64,000 nucleotides of DNA, from the NCBI GenBank assembly GCA_905250885.1, contig CAJNOQ010000067.1, forward strand, positions 19,987 to 83,986, read 5' to 3'. The notes below the pieces were generated by a model. That model ran no database searches. It was given only the letters and a program-made list of their open reading frames with translations, and was not told the DNA's origin. This document shows positions 23,190 through 33,591 of the stretch, piece after piece; positions within the stretch are counted from its first letter, which is position 1, and every line of letters starts with the position of its first letter. This DNA is from Didymodactylos carnosus (lineage: Eukaryota > Rotifera > Eurotatoria > Philodinida > Philodinidae). A program made the translations under genes and the position numbers.

Positions 23190-23760
23190 CGTGTCAACAT
23201 ACTTCTAATCGGTATCATTGTCCTGATGAATGTACTCATGCGTGAGAACTCGAAAAGTACTCTGCTAGCAAAACCGGACGAGTATTCATATGTATTCATA
23301 CATTTTGTATAATCACTGAGTACTCACATGAGTACTTAAGAGTGAGTAATGAGTACCGTGGGGATACTTTGAGTACTCATGCTAGGGTATTGTTGAATAC
23401 GCATATAACGTTTGGCAAAATACTCATGAGTATTGTTTATCTGGTATTTTCATATAGAGAAGTGATCTCAGGCAGCCAGAGTTGGACTACAAGTCTTTTC
23501 ACAGACGAGTCCATTTTGGACTATATACAAAGAGATCAACGAGAAAAATATCATATAAATATTCTATATTTCTTTACTAAATTCTGCGTTCTTTATACAG
23601 GTTCATTTTTACAAAACAGAATGGTAAATGAATATTTTTTGAGTACTCACTGAGTAAAAATACTCAAAAGTTGTTAGAACTCATATGAGTACTCATGGAC
23701 GAATTATGAGTAAAGTCTTACTCATAGTATGAGTAGTTTCCCTACGGTGAGGATATTACA
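23190..23760. repeat. palindromic keyword island (GAGTACTCATGAGTAC)
   Basis: The word ACTCATGAGT and variants (GAGTACTCA, ACTCATATGAGT, TATTCATATG) recur in both orientations across both flanks, with a plainer core at about 23440-23630. The flanks are roughly inverted: ACCGTGGGGATACTTTGAG near 23356 faces the complement of CTCATAGTATGAGTAG-TTTCCC near 23722-23748. This looks like a degenerate foldback element whose arms are built from one reiterated self-complementary word. Confidence 0.65.
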
Positions 23761-23889
23761 TTGTATCTGCTGATACTCAACTAGAAAATACCATTACTCA
23801 GTCAAGTAAAATATGAAGCTGAAAATCTGTCGATTCTTATTATGCATAACTTGACTAAGTTCCATTAATACAAGGTTTTAGAGAAGACT

Positions 23890-24385
23890 TTTGTCTGCTA
23901 GCTACCCTAGTGGAACTTCTTGTAAGCAAGGTCTTGACTACTTGCGTCTTTTCAGTAAGACCTTGGTAAGAAAATCTAGGAATTCAAGTAACCTCAAGAA
24001 TCCAAGATCTTGAACTTCTTGAAATTTCCTGACTTCTTGTACCAAGATCTTGATTAAGATCTTGAATTGTTGAATATTGTACCCAAGATCTTGGAAATTC
24101 TTCAATCATCGTTTTGTTTTACACTCTTGCGTAAATGTACGTGCGAATATTTTCACACTTAGAATAATTTTAACTTTTTTTCTTTCTTGAACATAGTTGT
24201 TTAAGCAAGAACCTATGATTCTATATGATCGTATCTGATCGCTATGGCTGTCATAAATGAAAACACAATGTAAAGAAAATTTTTATTTAACACGTTGCAA
24301 CATCTTGAGTGGATGCGCTGAAGATCTTGAAATTTCTGTTTCCACGATCTTGGGTACAAGAAGTTTCAGTAGGGTAGACATCAGA
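23890..24385. mobile_element. foldback island with TIRs (keyword CAAGATCTTG)
   Basis: Left end TAGCTACCCTAGTGGAACTT and right end, read in complement, CTACCCTACTGAAACTT match as terminal inverted repeats. Between them CAAGATCTTG, AAGACCTTG and CTTCTTG recur in both orientations, flanking a plainer AT-rich core at about 24110-24290. No coding capacity. Probably a non-autonomous inverted-repeat element. Confidence 0.65.
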
Positions 24386-24389
24386 ACTC

Positions 24390-24785
24390 CTAAATCGTGC
24401 GCTCGGCCCGAGATTGACTCGCTTTAGGCCATGCTAGGTCGTCCCAGACATTTTTCAGGTCAAAGGAGCCAACGATTTTTTCGGGTCAGCTGGGTCTGAG
24501 AAATTTTAAAAGTTTTCTCCATATTTTCAGTTAAATTTGGCTATTTCCTAGTAACAGTAGATGTTACTATTATTCTGTGTCAAGAAAATACTTCTATTTT
24601 CTTAATTAACTAATATTGCTGCTGGACCAATCTTTAGCAAAGGTTTTTCTGCGTTTTTGCTATAAAAAAGTTGAATTTAGTCTAAAAAAACTTACGATGG
24701 GGCTCGAGCCGGGTGAGCCACGAAAGACTATCGAGCAGACCAGACCAACCAACTTAGCATGATGAGTAGGGCAGGCCTCAACTTT
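24390..24785. repeat. palindromic keyword island (CTCGGCCCGAG-like)
   Basis: Short inverted words such as GCTCGGCCCGAG, GGGTCAGCTGGGTC and GGCTCGAGCCGGGTGAGCC cluster at both ends (24395-24510 and 24700-24780) around an AT-rich core. Less AT-rich than its surroundings. Termini are not clearly delimited. Confidence 0.45.
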
Positions 24786-27459
24786 TTCCTATTGAAAAGC
24801 TTGTTCCACACGCAGAACAGGTTATTCACCGTTTCATGTGGAATCACAGAAGATATGTAATATAAGGCTGGCTCACTAAAAATAACACGAAGAAGTGGAG
24901 TTTGAATTCTATAACCTCAACTTAGAAACGGGAAAAACAGGTTCAATAAAATTGAAGGGAGCATTTCAAAATTTATGCTGCTTCTCTATTTTTTAAATAT
25001 ATATCTTTCATATAATTTAAATATATATGAAGTCAAGGTCTTGATTCAAGTTCCACGAGGCAACTGAGAACCACATAGCACCATTTCAACTATCGAAATA
25101 GACTCTAATCTACATGTCTCCACTTACCAGTGTAGATAATCTTTTAATCACTGAATATGACATCAATTATGTACGAGAAATAGAGCGTTTTCTGTAGGTT
25201 TATGTGATGTCTCCGGCTATTTATTTGTTTTATTGTCGCCTAATTGTAAGGCTGAACCTGTCACCGTACATATATATACGCTCTGGTATTGTTAAGCTTA
25301 TCATGTTATTATTATTTTCTGTTGATGTTTCTTAATAATATAAATCTTATAAAAATGAGTCCAAATAAGAATGTGTTTAAATCCATTTAAAAAATAAATG
25401 TTTAAATCCGTTTGTTACTCTAATTAAGAACTTTTTCTTTTTTATTCTTTTATTTTAATTTGAACTTTCTCGTGATTAAAACTAGTGCGTATATCCTAAG
25501 CATCCCTCTCCGTATTAGTAGGATCACCAAACGGCTTTTCTTATTTTAAAAATTTGTTAACAGGTTTAAAGTTACTTTTTCATGAAAAAATTTAATAAAT
25601 GCGTTTTTAGAAGGAGAAGCCAATGAATTACCAACAATAAAATAGCTTTACTCTTATATCGCAACATTTTTAAAAAGTGCACACTGATCTCTCTTACTTC
25701 GTCTTGTCACTCGAAGCAGAAGACACTTGTTACAATTTCATTCTCCGAAGATAAATCACTTTAACTATCGTGTAACCTTTCGTCAACCACTTGTCACGTA
25801 CATGTACCTAAATAACAGCATATTACTTCTTTTTACAACTAAAAAATAGGCACAGAAAGAATAATGCAGTTTTTATTATGTAACAAAATATTTGTTCATT
25901 GAAACTCGTCTACCTATCCTGCTACACATTTCTTTTGTGTTTTAGTATTGCTAACGTCACACTTTTTTAAAAGCGAGAATGAGTTTTTTTCTGTTAAAGA
26001 AAGAAAAACTGCTCTGTTCCAGTAGCTATGCATGTAGTGAAAAAATGAAGCAATTTTATGATGTCTTTCTTTTTTACTGTTCTTAATACAACTAATAGTA
26101 ACACGACAAAAAAAAGAGCATAAAAAAAATGTTGACTAATATTATTTTAATTCAAAAACTCAAAATAATGGTCCTAAGTGATAAATCATGTTCCCCGTTA
26201 CGAGTGAATTTCATCAAATACGATGAAATCAAATAATGGAATATATTCTAGATCTCCATTCAAGCTAAACTGTTAAAACTGCTAGCTCTTTTGTAAAAGT
26301 ACCAACGCACGATGCACGCTCAGTATATTTACAGACATTTAGACGAGTAAATTAAATGTAAATATTGAAACTTTACAACTTATTCACTTTAACTTTATTT
26401 CATCGTCTATATTTAGAGAAAAGCTAACAGAATAATTACTCGAATTATACACTCCGATAACAGCATAATTAGAAGTATTTCGAAAAATACAAGTGGACGC
26501 AGTGCGATAAAAGAAACTATTTGTAGTGTGCAAGGTAAAAAATAGTTTGCTGATGAAAACTGATTTTTTCTCAGCTAAATCTGCCGCTAATGTTAGGAGA
26601 GAAAAACTCAAAGTTGGGACCACTTGTACGCGTAGTTGTGAATGATCGACAGCACTAATCGACATTTTACACTAATTCGAAGCCATCAAATTTCTAGTAC
26701 AAAGAAGAAAAATTGGATAATCGTGTACCTCCCAAGTTCAATGCTCTTAGCAAATACTAGTTGCTATCCTTCAAACAGTCATATTGTGCCGGTGCGTTAG
26801 TCAACTTCAAAAAACTTGTCTCTCCTAACAGAACTATCACTCTTGTTTCAAATGTTTTAGTTTCGATTAGTTGTTGCCTGGAAGCGCCTTCCACAATTTT
26901 AGTTTGCTAACATTTTAGTGGGTCTAAATATATCTAAGTTATATGAAAGTTTTGTTCTAGTAAGAGTTTTTTTAAAAGAGTTAATAAAATTTGGTGACAT
27001 ACTCATGCAATGACTTCACATACTTTAAAACAACCAATTAGATGCTGCTGCTATTAGCGGTATATTATGGATAAGGACAGGAACGTTCGTTCTTTGGTTC
27101 TTTCTTCTCATCGGACAGTTCTGTCATAATCTGATCTGGCGTAGAATAAGAGCAATTTCTAACGAGACAGCGCGAAATTCGTCATAGTTTCATCTTTCGC
27201 AAAAGGTGGTGTAGTAGTCAGTTTGTTCACTCTCAGCTTTGAAAGTATGAGGTCAGTACAGCTTTTGAACTTGTAGTTAATATAATTAGTTTTATCTCTT
27301 TTTTTGAACTGCTAGTTGTTTAGTTTGATTTAAATGCGTCTGATTATCTCAAAAATGTTCTGATACTTTTGAAAATTGTTATGTTTTTCTTTGTCATACA
27401 TTTAATTATCTTCAAACTCCGATATCTGGAGTATTCTGATTTGTAGAAAAAAGACAATT
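24786..27459. other. intergenic upstream of the SARNP-like gene
   Basis: No gene recognised. A frame on the minus strand at 26384-26665 is open but has no family resemblance and no splice context. The last 300 bases presumably contain the SARNP-like promoter. Confidence 0.4.
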
Positions 27460-29376
27460 ATGGCTTCTACAATTACGGCTGTTGATGCTAACACTTCAGA
27501 AATTGCAGAAACATTGACGTAAGTCTTTATTTGTGGTCAATATCGCCTCCATCTTGTACTTTTTATTTTAGCGATTTTGAAGTTGATGGTAGTACAGCTG
27601 CCCTTGTTACGAATGAAGAGGACGGATTATCTTCGGCTGATGTAAGCGATGCTTAAATTATAAGAACTGAAACCACAAATTGCTCATCTTTTTCAGCGCA
27701 TAAAACAACGTTTAGATCGATTTGGTACCGTCGCTCCCGAAGCTAAAAAAATTGGTCGTGCATTACGTTTTGGAACTCCACACGTAAGTGATTTTCTCCA
27801 TTCTTTTCTCAAAATATCTGATAATAAGTTATTCTTGTGTTGTAGGAAGCAATAAATGGAGCAGCAAAAAAACGTCGATTAGAACGTTTTGGTCCCGCCC
27901 CTCATTCACAGGTATGGTTAGAAGAAAACATTCTTTGAGAGATTCAATCTTAATTTTCAAGCTCTCTTCATGAGGTCAGGTCTCTCTGCATCTTTGGATT
28001 TTGTGAAAAGTTCATGAACATTTATAAAACACGTTGTCATTAAATAACTGTTTATGCTTGTTTAAAATATAATCATATTTCTCTACACTTGTTTATGCTT
28101 TTTTTTTAAGGAAGAAGAACAATTGAAAAAACGTAAAAGAGCTGATCGATTTTATTTGTCTGACTCTTCATCGACAACACCAGGATTAACAGAAGAAACA
28201 AAGAAGAAACGTGTAGAACGATTTGGTGTTGTTCTTCCAAAATCAACGGTATAGAAATTTAAGATTAGTTGCGGCTAACACGTTAAGAATTTTAATAAAA
28301 ATCAAAACCGACAATTAAAATTGCAATTCGATATTTCGACCTATTGATATGGTCATTTTCAAGTTGCTCTTCGTACAGAATGTTACAAAATGGAAACAAT
28401 ACACTGACTATATGTATCTAATGTTTTTTCTCGTCTTTCTTTCATATCCATACCGACACACACACTATGAGAGAAGACTAAGAATTTTATACGTACGACG
28501 AAGACGGGAGCAAGAAGGAGAATGGAGTATGATATACACTTTTCTTGGAAATACTCAAACGTCTGTGCTTTCAATTCCTTACTAATTGTCAAAAGCACTG
28601 AAAGAAATATCTTAGCCACGAGTGAAATAAGACAAACTAGTAAAGCGTAATTTGAACAAAATATCGGAATACTATATTCTGCTCACAAGATTTGTTTGAT
28701 ACCGATACGTTTAAAGAAATGAAATCGGATTCAATTCTAATGAATACTTTTCGAAGATATATTATTGATTAAGATACGCTCTATCAGACATTATCCAGTG
28801 ACCTAGTGTGCTTGGCTGTGATGAACCGTACACTTCTCGATACGCAATCTATCGTTCAACGATACAATTTATTATCTACTGCTATTTTTAGAATTCGTCT
28901 ACGAACAATAAAAGACAGCGTGGACAACAGCGTTCAAATACAACTACTAACAGTATAACGTCAGATGCAGCTAAAAAACGTCTTGAGAGATTTGGTGGTG
29001 CGTCAAAAATATCTAATTTGAGCAATACAAATGTAAGTTGAATTTAGTTAACAAGAGTTAGTTTGTTTGTACACCAATTCGACGTGTGATGGCCTTAATG
29101 AAAATACGACACATTCGAGCTCAAACCTTCATAGGATTTAGCTAATTTAATAGTAATTTTTTTCTACTAATCTTAAATCATTTAAGATAAAACTAGAGCT
29201 TACTTGAAAAGTATTTATTTGGGATGAGTGAACCTCACGATTCGGAATATATATAAATCTCAGACTGTTCTTGAGTTATCGGTTTCGTTTACTCACTGTT
29301 TTTATTTGTCCATTTACTTTAGGAACAAAAGGAAAAACGATCAGAACGATTTAAAACTGTCGAATCTTCTGTGTGA
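27460..29376 (+). CDS. SARNP: SARNP/Tho1-like mRNP protein without SAP domain
   Basis: Seven exons (27460-27518, 27572-27641, 27697-27783, 27846-27911, 28111-28248, 28892-29032, 29323-29376) give 204 residues, the usual SARNP/CIP29 size. The body is a series of Lys/Arg-rich units ending in RFG, the RNA- and UAP56-binding repeats of the Tho1/SARNP C-terminal region: RIKQRLDRFG, GRALRFG, KKRRLERFG, KKRKRADRF, KKKRVERFG, KKRLERFG and KEKRSERF. In yeast and vertebrates these proteins work with THO/TREX in mRNA packaging and nuclear export. The first 43 residues are acidic and polar with no SAP (DNA-binding) domain, which canonical members carry at the N terminus. An acceptor-like TTTGTAG ends 13 nt before the ATG, so an upstream coding exon would need a different start. 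The 643-nt fifth intron contains a duplicated segment listed separately. Confidence 0.82.
28537..28729 (+). repeat. segmental duplication, copy in SARNP intron 5
   Basis: About 190 bp, matching 30117-30300 in direct orientation with few differences and small indels. Shared words include GAAAGAAATATCTTAGC, GTGAAATAAGACAAACTAGT and TTTGTTTGATACCGATACGT. The right edge is sharp in both copies, after AAATCGG. Confidence 0.9.
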
Positions 29377-30116
29377 CCGTGACTAAGCAATAATTTATCC
29401 TGAAATATTGTGAATAACTGCGTCTCTTATTATTTTGTGTATAAGTAGAAGCTCACTAAGTTTTAACGTCAGCAATATGGATGAGATGACTTAAACACGA
29501 ATTGTTTCATTTTTTTATGTATTGTGAAAATGTTTGTTTTTGTTATTGCAAAATAGTACTTGGAACATACCTAAATTACTTTGTATCGTACGAGTTTTGT
29601 ATATTATACTTTGTTTGTTTTACGGTTTTCAGAGAAAGATAACCGCAACTCTTGTCATTTTGTTCCTTTTTGTGCTTCAGGGGTGGGTGTGAGATGATTC
29701 TTTACTTCCTCGTCCCTTGTTACACGGGCAAAAAGATTTCCACACAGTTTCTGCCCATCTCTGCTCTACAGTTTTTGTTGTTTTTTTCATTATTTGAATA
29801 AGACATCTGGATTCCTTGTATGAAAGATTTTGTTTCGAAGGAAAAGAATTTGTTGCCACAATCTAAAGAAGTAGTTACAGTCTATTAAGAGGGTTTTTGT
29901 TTGCGCTGAAGATTATTTTAAAGTTCATGTAAGTAACAAAAATCAAATCAAGATGCTCACTAATATAAGAAAGAATATTTATACCAATTTAGTGTTAGCA
30001 AGTTTTTTTGATTTATTTTCATTTTCTTATGAAAGTATTGAAATTCTAACAAAATTGATTCAGAAGTGAAACTTTTAAGCTTTTGTAATCAACCGTGAAA
30101 ACTTTCTATTAGTAGA
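29377..30116. other. SARNP 3' flank
   Basis: T-rich sequence that probably includes the SARNP 3' UTR. No canonical AATAAA close to the stop was seen, and no other gene. Confidence 0.35.
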
Positions 30117-30300
30117 CTTTTTCTTGGGAATACTCAAACGTGTATGTTCTTAATTCCTTCATTGTCAAAAAGCATTGAAAGAAATATCTTAGCTACCAGT
30201 GAAATAAGACAAACTAGTGTAATTTGAATAAAATATCGAAATACTATATTCTACTCACAAGATTTGTTTGATACCGATACGTTTAAAGAAATGAAATCGG
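30117..30300 (+). repeat. segmental duplication, copy downstream of SARNP
   Basis: Direct repeat of 28537-28729. Both lack coding capacity and terminal inverted repeats, so they are either a dispersed element with two local copies or a local duplication. Confidence 0.9.
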
Positions 30301-30956
30301 TTTCTGTGAAGAACAATAGCAAAATGTCTTTGCTTATTGAATGACTTTTTCGTCATGTTTCAAACTCCCACAGTTTAAATTAACTAAAATTTATTTCCCC
30401 AAAACTCAATAAATCATGGTCTTTGTGCCACAAAATAGGCTGACTTGTTTTAAGATACGTTGGGTTATCTCATGTCAAACACGGTATCGTATTCTATTGA
30501 AGTGTTTTGATTTCCTGATAAATTATTAGTATAGAATATAAGAGGTTCTTACACGTTTGATGAATGAAGAGAATACAAAAAAATCAAAAGTTCACTTGTG
30601 GGCAAGCCAATTTTGATTGATTGTCTATGAAAAGAGCACAAATGAAAGTTGTGAAAAGTCTAACAACAACTATCAGAAAGTGCTTGATTTCGCTCACCAG
30701 AAAACATCGACTGAACGCATTGGTAACTTACTCATGATTCTTCTATTAAATCGACGATTTCTGAATAAAATGAACAAATTTAATAGCTAGAGACCGATAA
30801 ATAGTCTGTATGCCCTTCATACATAAAAAAGGAAATGAGCAGACTTTTTCTAGTCTTTTTATGCTATAGAACTGATTCTTGGCGTGTGCCTTTATCTTCC
30901 AAGTAAACACAGATGCGTATGACGCATGTGAAAAAAGAAAAAAAAGAGTTCTTTTC

Positions 30957-31165
30957 CGAGTGAATTCCGATTTCTGGCGTTTTTTACTTTTTTCTGAAAA
31001 GTACATAATAGTAAAAATGTTCAACTGATTAAATGATGTCATGCTTAATCCAGGAAAGTGTTTCATAAAAGTTCTTAAGTGCTCGACTTAACTAAGTCTA
31101 GACTTAAGTCTTCGTTTTGTATACTTGCGTGTTAATGTTATACACTTAAGTCTAACTGAAGGGCC
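30957..31165. repeat. dispersed repeat plus ACTTAAGTCT island
   Basis: 30957-31046 contains TTCCGATTTCTGGCGTTTT and TTCAACTGATTAAATGATG, both shared with 37594-37670 in the same orientation. Immediately after, 31070-31165 reiterates ACTTAAGTCT/AGACTTAAGT in both orientations (GTCTAGACTTAAGTC). Confidence 0.7.
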
Positions 31166-33591
31166 TCTCCACCACATACCCTCAAACTTCGTCAGTTTGT
31201 AGAGGACACCTTCTAGGGTATACATGTGCAATAGCTCACGGGTTGGATAAGTTTTGGCGGAGAGATGAAATTTTTAAAAAATTGAAACAATAGATTTTCC
31301 CAGCTATTTTGCACATAGTGCAAAAAGTATTTCTTGCGCAGTCGCCCGCGTCAACGAAGCGTTTTGGAAACTCTATGTCAATGCAAAAGTTGTTCATTGC
31401 ATTCATCTCTACTGGATGACATAATTTTGCTTTCCCAAAACTTACTAATTAACAGTTATTTTAGCCCATTTTTAGAAATAGTGGATTCCTAAGCGGTTTA
31501 TTACTGTACCCACACAAGCCATTTTTTAAATAGCTTTTGACAAACAATAATTAGAGAGTTGCGGTTTTCGTCATTCGATAGCCAGGACATCACTGCATCT
31601 TTATGTAACACATGAGCTTTCCAAAAAAATTTCAAAAATCTGTTTTCCAGGATAGCACTGCAAAATCGAGCCATAACTCTGAAACTGGCAGTATAAACCT
31701 ATGTTGTGGAATTCGTTTCCAAAAAGGAGCATTCCCATCAGATTTAGCGTTGCTGACTACGTGTGTTTCATGCGATTTCAATGCCACCGCAAGCCACCGA
31801 ATACCTGTCCTGGGGCTCGAAAGAAATCTGATGCCATACCTGAATCGCTGGAAACCAAGATCTCGCTTGGCACCCGTTCTGTAGAAAACACTTTCTAGCC
31901 ATGGGAAAAAATTAATTTATTTATGTCGCGAATTTCAGAGTTATGGCTTGGTTTTCCAGTGATCTCCTAGTGCCGGTTCTTTGGACTATTAGAAGTACTG
32001 ATTGCCACAAAAGGCAAGAATATGGAGATGCAAGAGTGTGCAATAGAAAATTTTCGTTTTTTTCTTTTTCTTTTTTGCGTTTATCAGAAAAAGCTTTTTT
32101 CCTAGTTTGCCTTCTGCCCCCACTTTTTCTAAATACTCGTATCCCTGCAACAAGCTTACATACTTAGCCAGAAAATTTGAAAGCAAATCTTTTATTTTGC
32201 TAATAAAAGATGTAAGAAAACTTTCCAGTTTATCGGATGGTAAACTATCAAAGAGGTATATTCTATAGAGGGTTTTTATAACCATAAAATAAAATTTTAA
32301 AATTTTTTGTACCTAAAAAATTAAGACCCCAGCGTAGATAGTCTTCAATGCCGTGTTTAAATCACGTAGCAACGCTATTCAGCAGCTAAAACGTTTAACT
32401 TAGAAAAGAAATCCTTGCAAAAGTTACTTTACCCTGGTTTACTTAATATTTAAACAAAAGATTCTTATTGCCAAACGAATGATGAAATTGCTCTGAAAAG
32501 CGTTGATATTGATATTGACAACTTGATAATCATGCTATGATGATTCTTTATCAACTCTCAATGATACACATAATAAACGTTTTACAGGCAAAGTTGAATT
32601 TGAGAATGAATATACAGTAAAATGTATCACTCCCCATGGATAAAGTCATTTTAGCATAAGATAAACGCAAACGTCTATTGATAGCAAGTTTTTCTATAAT
32701 TTTTCAAGTTTATCTTACATCCTGTACGAGGAGAAACTTGAAAATGACCGTATTAATAGGTCGAAATATTGAATTATAATTTTAATGTTTTAGTTTTAAT
32801 TGTTTAATTGTTTAATTTTTATTTTTTATTATTTGATTAAAACTTTTTATTAAAATTCTTAATATGATAGCCGCATTGGTTTTAAAATTTCTAACTATGT
32901 AGTTGTACGTGTTTCTACCTAATTGAAATTGCAAAACACCAGTTGATACCAAAAAGAAATTGGTTAAGAAGTCAATATTTTTTCTCGTCAATTTTTTAAA
33001 TTATAAATTAGTGATTGATTACTTTCAAATAATAAAATTTTAGCAGTGAATATAATTCAGTTTGATATTTATTAGATCAAATCTCAAAAGTGTAGAGAAA
33101 AAAATGGACAATTAGTATTATATGAAACTTTTATTGTAATTACAAAATAGCTTATTGAGAAATAAATTTTATTCTGTATATAACTATCGGCAGGAATAGT
33201 TGAGATTTTAATCATTTTTTATTTTGTAATTTGTATAAAAACATAATCTATAGCAAAAAAAGAAAATTTCACAGAATGTTTTTTTTTATAGCACAAAGCT
33301 CTTAAACTTTTAGAAAGACAAGAATAATGACTATAATGTCTTTTTTTCAAATAAATGCTTACGTGATTTTGATACAAAATGAATATTATTATTCGTCAAA
33401 TGTATGTATTAAATAAACAAGTACATATAATAAATAAGTAAAGAAGACTTTTTATCAAAAAATAGTGCATGACTGACATAAGATATGTAACAATGACTAA
33501 TTATTTATAGTTTGTCATGTTAGTAATAAAAATTCCATTGATCACTATTTAAAACATACGAAACAACTGTAGTAGTTCATTATACGATACT
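31166..33591. other. intergenic with foldback remnant
   Basis: 31651-31684 and 31931-31965 form an inverted pair (CCATAACTCTGAAA facing TTTCAGAGTTATGG) around less AT-rich sequence, including an open frame at 31612-31884 that spans one arm; this looks like a foldback remnant rather than a gene. 32280-33590 is very AT-rich with no recognisable content. Confidence 0.45.

Noticed and set aside
23190-24385. CRISPR-like or tandem satellite array
   Set aside because: The repeated words are short, degenerate and alternate in orientation, with no regular spacing; the host is an animal.
26384-26665. 93-residue minus-strand frame upstream of the SARNP-like gene
   Set aside because: No motif, no splice context and no similarity I can name.
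31612-31884. Two overlapping frames of 90 and 65 residues
   Set aside because: They lie within a foldback remnant with inverted arms, so openness is more likely due to less AT-rich repeat sequence than to a gene.
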